Part shown: positions 18,460 to 28,500 of the stretch, piece by piece | How the letters are laid out: each line of letters starts with the position of its first letter | Position numbering within the stretch: the stretch's first letter is position 1 | Source: Kordia sp. TARA_039_SRF | GTDB taxonomy: Bacteria; Bacteroidota; Bacteroidia; Flavobacteriales; Flavobacteriaceae | Direction: 5' to 3' | Length of the DNA: 64,000 nucleotides | Assembly: GCA_006383075.2 (NCBI GenBank) | Contig: SMNH02000013.1 | Coordinates: 1-64,000 of the forward strand | The notes under the pieces: model-generated | Databases searched by the model: none | What the model saw: only the letters and a program-made list of their open reading frames with translations | Told to the model about the DNA's origin: nothing | Made by a program: the position numbers and the translations under genes

Positions 18460-19872
18460 ATGATAGAATCATCAAAGCATTCTACGGGTCTGTACACTGA
18501 AATACAAAGTACATATCCGAGAATAACTTATGGGAAAGGGGTATATCTCTATGATACATCTGGAAAAAAATATTTAGATGCCAGCGCTGGTTCAGTAGCT
18601 GTGTCTACTATAGGTCATGGTATAGAAGAATTAGCTAAAATTATTAAAAAACAAACACAAAAAGCATCTATTTTACCTGCACATGCAGTTACCAATAAAG
18701 TAGTAGAAAAATACTTAAAAAGGCTGGTTCAGTTTGCTCCAAGCGGATTCAAGCAAGCACTGACAATGACGAGTGGAACTGAAGCCGTTGAAAAAGCACT
18801 AAAAATTGTATTACAATACCATCAACTGCTTGGAAATACAAACCGTTGTAAGATTGTATCAAGATGGTTTAGCCATCACGAAAGTTCAATCTTTACTCTA
18901 AATGTCGGGGAAGCTGAAGGTAATCATAAAACCTATGAACAATGGAAGCATAATTTTCCACGTGTTCAGCCAACATATAAATATAGATACGGAAATAAAC
19001 TATCAGAAGACGAATATTGTGATTACTGCGTAGATGAATTCAAAAAAACAATTGAAAAAAACAATCCAGAAACCATTGCCGCTTTTATTGCAGAACCCGT
19101 AGTCGGGACAACATTGGGAGCCGTAACACCACCCAAAAACTACTTTTCAAGGATAAAAAAAATATGTGAACATTTCGGAATTTTGTTTATATCGGATGAA
19201 TTAACAACAGGATTCGGACGTTTAGGAACAAATTTTGGAATCGAAGAATTTCAAATAACACCTGATATTATCGTAGCAGGAAAAGGAATGAGTGGAGGAT
19301 ATTTTCCGCTAGCTGCAGTATTAATAAATAAAAAAATCGCCTCAATCTTTGAAGAAAATCAAGTAACTCTCAAAACAAATTGTACTCATGTAAACAATCC
19401 TGTTGGTGCAGCAGTTGGTAGTTATGTGCTCGACTATATAGAAAAAAATAAAATCCTCGAAAATGTCTCACAAAGAGGTGTAGAACTCAAGAAACGCTTA
19501 GAAGAATTAAAAGTGTCTCCTATAATAGGAGAAATAAGAGGAAAAGGACTTTTGCTAGGAGTAGAATTTGTGATAAATAAAAAAAGTAAAACGCCATTTC
19601 CAGCAGAAATGAACATTAGCGAAAGAATTTTTCAAAAGACCTTGGAGAAAGGAGTTATTGTATACCCAAGAAAAGGTTCTTCAGATGGTGTGCAAGGTGA
19701 TCACATACTTGTATGTCCTCCTTTAACTATTACTGCTAAAGAAGTAGACTTTTTAGCCGATAAGTTGATTGAAGCCGTGGCAGAAATTCAAAAAGAAATT
19801 ATAACAACAGTAACATCTTTCCAAAGTCGCCGTAATAGTAAAATTCAGTTAACGGCATTGGTAGAAAAATAA
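18460..19872 (+). CDS. Class III PLP-dependent aminotransferase
   Basis: 470 residues with the fold-type I class III signature: DTSGKKYLDASAG near the N-terminus, MTSGTEAVEKAL for phosphate binding, SDELTTGFGRLG with the PLP aspartate, and the Schiff-base Lys K275 in VAGKGMSGGYFPL. It is a different subfamily from the EctB-like gene. Insertions around 145-200 (Cys/Tyr-rich, DEYCDYCVDEF) are not typical of ornithine or acetylornithine aminotransferases. Its place next to the NRPS genes and a PKS fragment would allow amination of a beta-keto or aldehyde intermediate, or synthesis of an unusual amino-acid monomer. The substrate cannot be read from sequence. It is the first gene after the 550-bp gap and so may head a transcript. 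Confidence 0.8.
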   Translation: MIESSKHSTGLYTEIQSTYPRITYGKGVYLYDTSGKKYLDASAGSVAVSTIGHGIEELAKIIKKQTQKASILPAHAVTNKVVEKYLKRLVQFAPSGFKQALTMTSGTEAVEKALKIVLQYHQLLGNTNRCKIVSRWFSHHESSIFTLNVGEAEGNHKTYEQWKHNFPRVQPTYKYRYGNKLSEDEYCDYCVDEFKKTIEKNNPETIAAFIAEPVVGTTLGAVTPPKNYFSRIKKICEHFGILFISDELTTGFGRLGTNFGIEEFQITPDIIVAGKGMSGGYFPLAAVLINKKIASIFEENQVTLKTNCTHVNNPVGAAVGSYVLDYIEKNKILENVSQRGVELKKRLEELKVSPIIGEIRGKGLLLGVEFVINKKSKTPFPAEMNISERIFQKTLEKGVIVYPRKGSSDGVQGDHILVCPPLTITAKEVDFLADKLIEAVAEIQKEIITTVTSFQSRRNSKIQLTALVEK

Positions 19873-19965
19873 AAATGACACTCTTAAATAATAAAAATCA
19901 TAGGGTGAACTACAAAAGCATAAAAAATTAAAACTAAATAGCATAACCATTAAATCCTTAGTATT

Positions 19966-20958
19966 ATGGTAAGTCGAATAAATAAATTATTAAATACTAA
20001 TGTCGATAGTATAGAAAACACAACTACGGTTGATTTTTCCAAGATGTCTTCAACTTTAAATTTTCCATTATTGGCGAAGGCATCAAAGTCAGGAATAGAT
20101 CTTAAAGCGTGGATTGATGAAAATAATGATGAATTTAAGCATAAACTTAAAACGAACGGAGCAATTCTATTTCGCGGTTTTGCAATTAATACAGTTCAAA
20201 AGTTTCAAAACTTAGTAACACTATTCGCAGAAAAACCTCTAGAGTATAAAATGAGATCTTCACCGCGTTACGCTGTGGGAAATAATGTATACCACACAAC
20301 TACCTATCCGAATGAATATAGTATAAATATGCACAGCGAAAGCTCCTATGATCCGGACCATCCTAATCATATCGTTTTTTGTTGTATTCAACCTGCAGAA
20401 GAAAGAGGCGAAACTCCAATTGCAGATAATAGATTGGTACTAAGTGGTCTGACAGAAGCTACCAGAGAGAAGTTTTTGCAAAAAGGAATACAATATGTGA
20501 GAAACCTAACCAGCTCTTTAGGATTGCCGTGGAGAGAAGTATTTCAAACTCAAGACAAAACTGAGGTAGAAGCCATCTGTAAAGAAAAAGGAATTACTTG
20601 TACATGGCAAAATGATGACAAGCTTACCCTAACATGGAATAAAAAGGCCATTTGGAAACATCCATACTCAAACGATGATGTTTGGTTCAATCATGGATTC
20701 TTTTTCAATAAATATGCATTAGACGAAGACTTCTTATCTCTAATCGATTCTGATGATGACTTACCAAACAATACATCTTATGGTGATGGAACCGAGATTT
20801 CAAAAGAAGAAATTGAAGAAATAAAAGAAGCCTATGCAAAAGCAACTTTCGAATTCCCATGGGAAACAGGAGATGTACTCTTCTTAGATAATATGTTGAT
20901 GTCGCATGGTCGAAATCCATATAAAGGTGATAGAAACATCATAGTGTCCATTTTTTAA
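19966..20958 (+). CDS. TauD/SyrP-like Fe(II)/2OG oxygenase, copy 1
   Basis: 330 residues of the TauD/TfdA family, SyrP branch. H123 and E125 in NMHSESSY form an HxE variant of the HxD motif seen in SyrP-like enzymes; H314 in MSHGRNP completes the iron site, and R323 (GDRN) or R316 should bind 2-oxoglutarate. SyrP-type enzymes beta-hydroxylate aspartate, or occasionally other residues, while they are tethered to an NRPS carrier. The gene lies 13 bp before the NRPS whose A domain reads as Asn, so beta-hydroxylation of Asn or Asp on that carrier is a reasonable inference. A paralogue is at 36234. Confidence 0.8.
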   Translation: MVSRINKLLNTNVDSIENTTTVDFSKMSSTLNFPLLAKASKSGIDLKAWIDENNDEFKHKLKTNGAILFRGFAINTVQKFQNLVTLFAEKPLEYKMRSSPRYAVGNNVYHTTTYPNEYSINMHSESSYDPDHPNHIVFCCIQPAEERGETPIADNRLVLSGLTEATREKFLQKGIQYVRNLTSSLGLPWREVFQTQDKTEVEAICKEKGITCTWQNDDKLTLTWNKKAIWKHPYSNDDVWFNHGFFFNKYALDEDFLSLIDSDDDLPNNTSYGDGTEISKEEIEEIKEAYAKATFEFPWETGDVLFLDNMLMSHGRNPYKGDRNIIVSIF

Positions 20959-20971
20959 ACTTAACAAAATC

Positions 20972-23900
20972 ATGAAAGAAAATATAATCTCAGAAACTAG
21001 CAGTTACGAACTTTCCGTAAATCAAAAAAATCAATGGTATGTAGATGATAGTGAAACGTCAGTGTTTTACAATCAAATAGTAATACAACTCGATAGTAGT
21101 GTAGAACTACCTAAACTTAAAGAAGCAATACGTGCTGTCATTGAAAAAAATGAAACATTACTATTCAAAACGTTAAAGGTTACAAACTTGGTATACCCGA
21201 AACAATTTATGGATACAACACAAACGCTAGAGTTATCTTCCATAAGCATTACAGAAAGTGAATCAAAAACTGCCTTGGTTGAAAAAGAGCTAGGATACAA
21301 GTATGATATCTCAAAAAATGAACCGATACGATTTTGTTATGTAGCGACTGAGACCTCAAAAGAATTACATGTACGTATGTATTCATTTTGGGCAGATACT
21401 TACAGTACTTTCATGTTTTGTGAAGATTTGGAAAAGGCACTAACAGACATTGAAACTTATAAGAATACAGAAAGACAAGTAGTAGAATACCAAAACTTTT
21501 CTGCTTGGCAAAATGAATTATTCCAAAATCCAGAAATGGAAGGAGTTGAGTTTTGGAAAAATTATGATTATAACTTAGGAAAAAGTAGCATTCCTTTCAT
21601 CAATGATGTATCAAGTGTATTTGCACCGATGAAAAAACAAATTGCTAAACTTTCAGGTGCAGAATATGAATCTCTTGTCGCTGAAGCCAGTAAAGAACAC
21701 AGTTCGGTTGAGCTAGTTTTATTTGCTAGATTGGTAAAGTATTTAAAACAATTTACGCAAGAAAAAATAACGATTGGATATACACCTTTTACAAGATCAT
21801 ACGAAGAATTAAATAACACTTTTGGGACTGTCAATAAAGCGTTGCCAATTGTCATAGATAAAGCTGATCATAAAAATGATTACAAAAGCATTATCAAAGA
21901 AAATCTTAGCAATATAGATGTTTGGGCAGATTACTTCTACATCAACAGAGAAAAAAGTAACAATTCAAAGCAGGAGTATTTCAATTACAATTTTGAATAT
22001 ATAAATACTGCTAAGCAACAATCTAATACACAAGCGGTAATTACAGATTTTTATGCTGTAAATGATCTTTTTGACTTTAAAGTTTCTTGTGTAGATAATG
22101 GAAAAGAAATTTCCATAAATCTGTATTACAATACTGACAAAATACTTGAACCTGCAAGAACTGTATTATTGGCGCAATTAACTTCAGCATTTAAAGCAGA
22201 AACAGGAATTACAGAAGTTGCTTCTGAAACTATTGCAAAAGCAAATACTACCGCTATGCAATTTTCTCCATCAAATTCTGTAGTAGAAATGTTTGCGGCC
22301 AGAGCATTAGAAACACCGAATGCTACTGCTATTGTTTATGGTGATACCAAGATTTCATACAACGAGTTGGATAAAAAATCCAACCAATTTGCAAACTATA
22401 TCCGTGCGCAATATAAAATCTCCGAGGGAGATGCTGTAGCAGTATTGCTAGATCGTTCGGAGTGGTTTGTAATAGCAATGTTAGGGATATTAAAAACAGG
22501 TGCTTTTTATATTCCAGTTGATACAAATTATCCGAAGGAAAGAATTCAATTTATAGTAAAGGATAGTACAGCAAAATTATTAGTAACAAGCAATATTCAA
22601 TTAGATAAGCATGTGTTTTCAGACCAGAATGTATTAATTGCTTCTGATGAAGACATTTATAAAAATACTACAGTAAGTTTTGATTCAACTTCTATAACCT
22701 CATCAACTATCGCTTATTGTATATACACTTCAGGATCAACAGGAACTCCTAAAGGATGCAAAATAACACACGGAAACCTATTGAATTATATTGCTTGGGC
22801 AAATCAGTATTATTTTTCTGAAGACTCAGGAAATTGGGGATTAATAACATCGCTTTCTTTTGATCTTACGGTGACAGCTCTGTATACAAGTTTAACACGA
22901 GGTAAAAAATTATACTTGGGCGATTCTGCGAAAGATGTATCACAATTATTAAAAGAGTCTTTTGCAAACAAAGAAATAGATACTTTAAAACTCACACCTA
23001 CACATATAAGTATTCTAAAAGATGTAGCAATAGAATCAACTTCAATCAAGACAATCATTTGTGGAGGAGAAGCATTACACACAAGCCATGTAGAAATCAT
23101 TCACAATATAGATCCAACAATAAAAGTATATAATGAATACGGACCTACAGAAACAACTGTTGGTTGTACCGTAAAAGAAATATTACGCGAAGAAAAAAGG
23201 ATAACAATAGGTAAGCCTATTGCAAATACGCAAATAAAAATACTCAACGCCGCTCATGAAGAAGTAGGCATAGGAATGCAAGGAGAAATTTATGTAAGCG
23301 GATTTGGAGTTACAGAAGGGTATATAGCAAGACCAGAATTAACTTCAGAAAGGTTTATCGATATGTCTGGCGTTAGAAGTTATAAAACAGGCGATATCGG
23401 AATGTGGCTTCCAGATGGAAATATACAATATATCTCCAGAATTGATGATCAAGTAAAAATAAGAGGGTACAGAATTGAACTAGGAGAAATTGAAAAAATG
23501 CTTACCAATCTTGAAGGTGTCAAACAAGCAATTGTAATTGTTCATGAAGAGGAGGACACAAAAGATTTAGCAGCATTCTTAATTTCAGAAAATGCAATTC
23601 AGCAAGAAGGGCTGAGAAATGAGTTACTCAAAAGCTTCCCTGAATATATGATTCCATCAACATTTACTCAAATTACAGAAGTCCCTGTAACAACTCATGG
23701 TAAAGTAGACAGAAAAGAACTGCTTAAAATAAGAGAAGAACAAGTATTAAAAGCAGTAGAATACATTGCTCCTAGAACTGAATTGGAAGAAAAAATAGCA
23801 ACTATTTGGGAGAAGTTATTTAAAAAAGATAAAGTAGGGATAAAAGATGACTTTTTCTTCCTTGGCGGACATAGTATTAAGTTGATAAAATTGATAAATC

Positions 23901-25432
23901 ATTATCAAACGGTTTTTGATGTTAAATTAGAGCTGAATCAATTCTTTCTCAATACAACTGTAGAGGCACAGGCAAATATCATTAGTGCATCTATGAATAC
24001 TGCCATTGAAAAAATTGAAAAAGCAGATGAAGCAGACAATTATCCATTATCTTTAATGCAAAGACGCTTATGGCTATTGAGCCAGAATAAAGAACGTTCA
24101 GTAGCTTACAACATGTATTCATACAATGAATTAGTTGAAGTTGATGAAGAATGCTTTAGAAAAGCAATAGATGCTATCATAGAACGTCACGAATCGCTGC
24201 GTACTGTATTCAAGAAAGATGAAAACGGAGACGTAAGATTATGGGTTATTACTCCAGAAGAATTAGATTTTAACGTAGAAACTTTAGATCTCAGTCAATC
24301 TAAAAACTACAATCAAGCTTTAGAAGAATATATAAGAAAAGACTCTCAAACAGCTTTCGATTTAGAAAACGGGCCGCTTATAAAAGTTACCCTAATTAAA
24401 AAATCAGACACTGAATATGTATTCTATAAAAATATGCATCACATCATGGCTGATAATTGGTCTTTAGATGTATTGTCAAAAGAGTTTGAAGCATTTTACA
24501 TGCAATACAGGTTTGGTATAGAGGCGAATTTAGAAGAATTGCCAATCCAGTACAAAGATTACGCAGTGTGGCAAACAGAAAGAAAATCTTCGGAAGCATT
24601 TACAAAGAAAAAAGAATATTGGCTCAATAAATTTAATGACACAGTTCCAAAAATGAATCTTTTATTTACCAAGGAGCGTCCACCTATAAAAACATATAAC
24701 GGAGTGGAATTTGGAAATAAAATCAACGACCCTGCAATTAGTGAATTCTTTAACATAACACAAAGCGAAAAAGGAATCACTCCTTTTATGAAAGCACTTG
24801 CGGTTTTTAATATACTATTATATAACAACTCTTTTCAAACGGATATCGTAGTAGGAAGCCCAGTAGCGGGACGAGACAATCCACAGTTGAAAAATCAAAT
24901 AGGACTTTACATTAATACAGTACCATTTCGAAGTAAAATAAATGTAAACGATGATTTTAATACCTTATTAGAAAACATTAAATCAGATGTAATAGGCGCG
25001 TATAAAAATCATGATTATCCTTTTGATTTAATGGTGGAAGACTTGAAAGTTCAAGTTGATTTATCTCGAAGCCCTTTATTTGATGTAATGCTTGTAGTGA
25101 CGCATGAAACAGAAAATAATCTTGAAACTACGGAAGAGGAATTAGAAAAAATAGATTTTGACACTAGCACCTCAAAATTTGACTTCTCATTCTATGTAGA
25201 GCTAAGAGGTAATAGTGAAATAGAATACAGAATTAATTACAACACAGATTTGTTTGACGAGGAGTCTATGCAATTGTTTACTTCTCAATTTGCAAAACTA
25301 GTACAGCTTTTAGCAGAAGATAGTACCAAAACAATTCAGGAGTACTGTGAAGAAATCAAAGACGAAAAAACTAAAAATGAGCACCAAAAATTTCTTCAAA
25401 ACTTTTCTACAAACCTAGAAGAAGATTTTTAG
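20972..25432 (+). CDS. NRPS: degenerate C-A(Asn-like)-T-C
   Basis: 1486 residues. The N-terminal condensation-like domain (about 1-430) has YSFWADT (137-143) where HHxxxDG should be, so the catalytic His is missing and the domain is probably inactive or structural. The A domain (YTSGSTG from 585) has a hand-read pocket of D-L-T-K-I-C-E-V-G, very close to the classical Asn code (DLTKLGEVG). T has its Ser at 968 (GGHSIK). A final C domain has HHIMADN (H1156, H1157, D1161), retaining the His but with Asn for Gly. The protein ends straight after this C domain; its A partner is probably the N-terminus of the next protein, so the module is split across two genes. Loading of Asn without an active upstream C suggests an initiating or specially acylated module. 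Confidence 0.88.
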   Translation: MKENIISETSSYELSVNQKNQWYVDDSETSVFYNQIVIQLDSSVELPKLKEAIRAVIEKNETLLFKTLKVTNLVYPKQFMDTTQTLELSSISITESESKTALVEKELGYKYDISKNEPIRFCYVATETSKELHVRMYSFWADTYSTFMFCEDLEKALTDIETYKNTERQVVEYQNFSAWQNELFQNPEMEGVEFWKNYDYNLGKSSIPFINDVSSVFAPMKKQIAKLSGAEYESLVAEASKEHSSVELVLFARLVKYLKQFTQEKITIGYTPFTRSYEELNNTFGTVNKALPIVIDKADHKNDYKSIIKENLSNIDVWADYFYINREKSNNSKQEYFNYNFEYINTAKQQSNTQAVITDFYAVNDLFDFKVSCVDNGKEISINLYYNTDKILEPARTVLLAQLTSAFKAETGITEVASETIAKANTTAMQFSPSNSVVEMFAARALETPNATAIVYGDTKISYNELDKKSNQFANYIRAQYKISEGDAVAVLLDRSEWFVIAMLGILKTGAFYIPVDTNYPKERIQFIVKDSTAKLLVTSNIQLDKHVFSDQNVLIASDEDIYKNTTVSFDSTSITSSTIAYCIYTSGSTGTPKGCKITHGNLLNYIAWANQYYFSEDSGNWGLITSLSFDLTVTALYTSLTRGKKLYLGDSAKDVSQLLKESFANKEIDTLKLTPTHISILKDVAIESTSIKTIICGGEALHTSHVEIIHNIDPTIKVYNEYGPTETTVGCTVKEILREEKRITIGKPIANTQIKILNAAHEEVGIGMQGEIYVSGFGVTEGYIARPELTSERFIDMSGVRSYKTGDIGMWLPDGNIQYISRIDDQVKIRGYRIELGEIEKMLTNLEGVKQAIVIVHEEEDTKDLAAFLISENAIQQEGLRNELLKSFPEYMIPSTFTQITEVPVTTHGKVDRKELLKIREEQVLKAVEYIAPRTELEEKIATIWEKLFKKDKVGIKDDFFFLGGHSIKLIKLINHYQTVFDVKLELNQFFLNTTVEAQANIISASMNTAIEKIEKADEADNYPLSLMQRRLWLLSQNKERSVAYNMYSYNELVEVDEECFRKAIDAIIERHESLRTVFKKDENGDVRLWVITPEELDFNVETLDLSQSKNYNQALEEYIRKDSQTAFDLENGPLIKVTLIKKSDTEYVFYKNMHHIMADNWSLDVLSKEFEAFYMQYRFGIEANLEELPIQYKDYAVWQTERKSSEAFTKKKEYWLNKFNDTVPKMNLLFTKERPPIKTYNGVEFGNKINDPAISEFFNITQSEKGITPFMKALAVFNILLYNNSFQTDIVVGSPVAGRDNPQLKNQIGLYINTVPFRSKINVNDDFNTLLENIKSDVIGAYKNHDYPFDLMVEDLKVQVDLSRSPLFDVMLVVTHETENNLETTEEELEKIDFDTSTSKFDFSFYVELRGNSEIEYRINYNTDLFDEESMQLFTSQFAKLVQLLAEDSTKTIQEYCEEIKDEKTKNEHQKFLQNFSTNLEEDF

Positions 25433-25550
25433 AAAGCTCAATACCAACACACAACCAGTTACCAATACCATTTACGAACTCATTTTTAATGTGTAATGCC
25501 ATTTCAAATGGAGTAAATACCCTTTTGCATACCAAAAATTAAAAGTAATC

Positions 25551-28500
25551 ATGAACAAAAAAGTTATACATACAGTTTTCGAAAACATTGTGGCAAAAAT
25601 GCCAGATAATATTGCTATCGAAACTAGTTCAAACCTAATAACATATGCACAATTTAATGCCAAAGCAAACCAAATAGCACATGTGCTTTCTGAGCTAAGT
25701 AAGAATAGAGAAGATATTGTATGTTCTTTCTTTGAAGATAAATTGACACAATTATACGCGCTTTTAGGAACATTTAAAGCCGGTAAAATTTACTTGCCCT
25801 TAGATGAAAAATATAAAGGGAATCACTGGAGTGTTTTATATGAAAACATTTGTCCAAAAGTAGTATTAACTCATGAAGAAACTATCGAGAAAATTGAGTC
25901 CTATAATGAAAGTTTTGAGTATGCAATTCCGCAATTAGTATGCATTACAGAAACCAATGGGGAATTAGGAATTAAAGTATATAAATTACTTGATGGGAAA
26001 TATGAAGAAGCATACACAGTTACAGATGGAAATACTGAGAATCCAGAAATAAATATTCAAGGAGACGATGCCAATTATATATTCTTCACTTCCGGATCTA
26101 GTGGAAGACCAAAAGCTGTGCTAGGAAACCATAAAAGCTTGAGTCATTTTGTACATTGGGAAACTAAAGAGTTGCAGATTACTGAAAACGATAGAATAGG
26201 TCAGTTAACTTCATTATCATTCGATGCATCTTTACGAGATATCTTTCTTCCATTAATGAATGGTGCAACTATTTGTATTCCTTCAGAAGAAATAAAGAAA
26301 GATGTAAAAAAACTAAAAGTATGGCTAAAAGAGAATAAAATTTCAATTCTGCATACCATTCCTACAATGATGCGCTTGCTGATGCAGGATAAAAACTTTA
26401 GGTCTATAGATGGTAACTATTTTACGGAATTAAAATACTTACTCCTTGCAGGTGAAAAATTATTCAATAAAGACATTACAGAATGGAGAGCATTATTTGG
26501 CGATAATACATGCATCATAAACCTATATGGAACTACTGAAACAACACTAATTAAAACGTTTTACAGGGTTCCGAAAGAATTAAAAGGTGAAGCCACAAAT
26601 GGAATCTGCGTAGGGAAACCTATTTCAAATTGTAACATTTTGGTGCTCAATGAAAAAAATCAAATTTGTGGTATAGGTGAAGAAGGAGAAGTATACATAC
26701 AAACACCCTTTTTGACGAACGGATATTACAAAGAAGAACAATTAAATAGACAAAAATTTGTACCAAATCCTATCGGGAATTTTAATGATGTTATCTATAA
26801 AACAGGAGATTACGGTAAGTATGATGAAGACCGGAACTTAATCATCCTTGGTAGAAAAGATGGAGTCATTAAACTAAATGGAGTTCGATGTGATGTAAAC
26901 TCAATAGAAAGAAATATTCTTGAATTAGAGGAGATAAAAATGCTAAAATGTATTCCTCATACAGTTGAAGGCACTGTACAGGCATTAGTCTGTTTCTATT
27001 CCTCTGAAGAACAGATGACAGCAGCAGTTAAAGAGCATTGCATGAAGTTCTTATCTAGCTACGAATTATTAAGCCTGCATTTCATTCACCTGAAAGATTT
27101 TCCTGTAAATTCAAATGGAAAAGTAGATACGATTGAACTGAAAGAAAAGGTGAAGCAATTTTTTCAAAAAAGCGACACTATAGAATTACCAATTAACGAA
27201 ACTGAACAACAATTAGTATCTATTTGGAAAGAAGTGCTTGACATTGACAGAATTAGTGTAAAAGACAATATATTTTTATTAGGAGGAAATAGTATTCACT
27301 TAATTCAATTGACAACACGTATTCATTCTGTTTTTGGAGTAGAACTCAGTATTTTTGATCTTTTCAATCTTCCGGTTTTAAAAGATCAAGCCACTAAGAT
27401 TGCAACGTCAAACAAATCATCACATCAAAAAATTCCTAACGCTGAAGTTCAGGAAAACTATCCTCTATCATCTGCTCAATACAGAATTTGGGTAGTTTCG
27501 CAGGATGAAGAATCCTCTAAGGCATACAATACAGCAAAATCAATCGAAGTACATGATTATTTAGACGCAGCGATTCTTAAAAATGCAATATTGGCTGTTA
27601 TTGAACGACATGAGATTCTTAGAACCGTATACAAAACAAATGACAACGGTGAAATAAGGCAATGGATTTTGCCAATGGAATCCGTAGACTTTAAGCTCGA
27701 TTATGTTGATTACAGAGGTGTAGAAGATGCAGTTGAAAAAATAGATCGTCAAATTGATGAAAATGAATTGAGACCTTTCAATTTGGCAACAGGTCCTTTA
27801 TTTAGAACTACACTATATCAAATATCTGATAATCATTTCATGCTCGCTTATGAAATGCATCATATAATATGCGATGGTTGGTCTATGGGAGTTTTTCTAA
27901 GAGACCTATTAACATGTTACAATGCTGTAAAACAAGGAAAAGAAATTGAATTACCTGAGTTAGGAATTCAGTACAAAGACTATGCATGTTGGGATGAAGC
28001 AAAATTTAAAGACAACTCTCATGATGAAAGCCTTAACTTTTGGAAAGAAGAGTTATCGGGAGAATTACCATTATTAAACTTACCAACTCGAAAAAATCGT
28101 CCTTCTGTTAAAACACATAATGGAAAACAATTGCGAACGTATTTTTCTAAGGAATTTTCAAAAGAAATCAAGCTTTTCTGTAATGAAAGAGAAACCAGTT
28201 TATTTATTGGTTTATATACTGCATTCAATATTTTACTACACAAATACACGCGCGAAACAGATTTTATAGTAGGAACTCCCATAGCCGGAAGAAATCATAT
28301 AGATTTAGAAAACCAAATAGGAGTCTATGTAAATACAATTCCTTTACGAACGAAAATTCAGCCAGAAGAAATAATTGAAGATCTTTTTGATAGAGTCAAG
28401 AAAAACGTACTCGAAACGTATAAGCATCAAGAGTATCCTTTTGATCATTTAGTAGAAAAACTAAAAATTAAGACAGATATCTCAAGAAGCCCGGTTTTTG

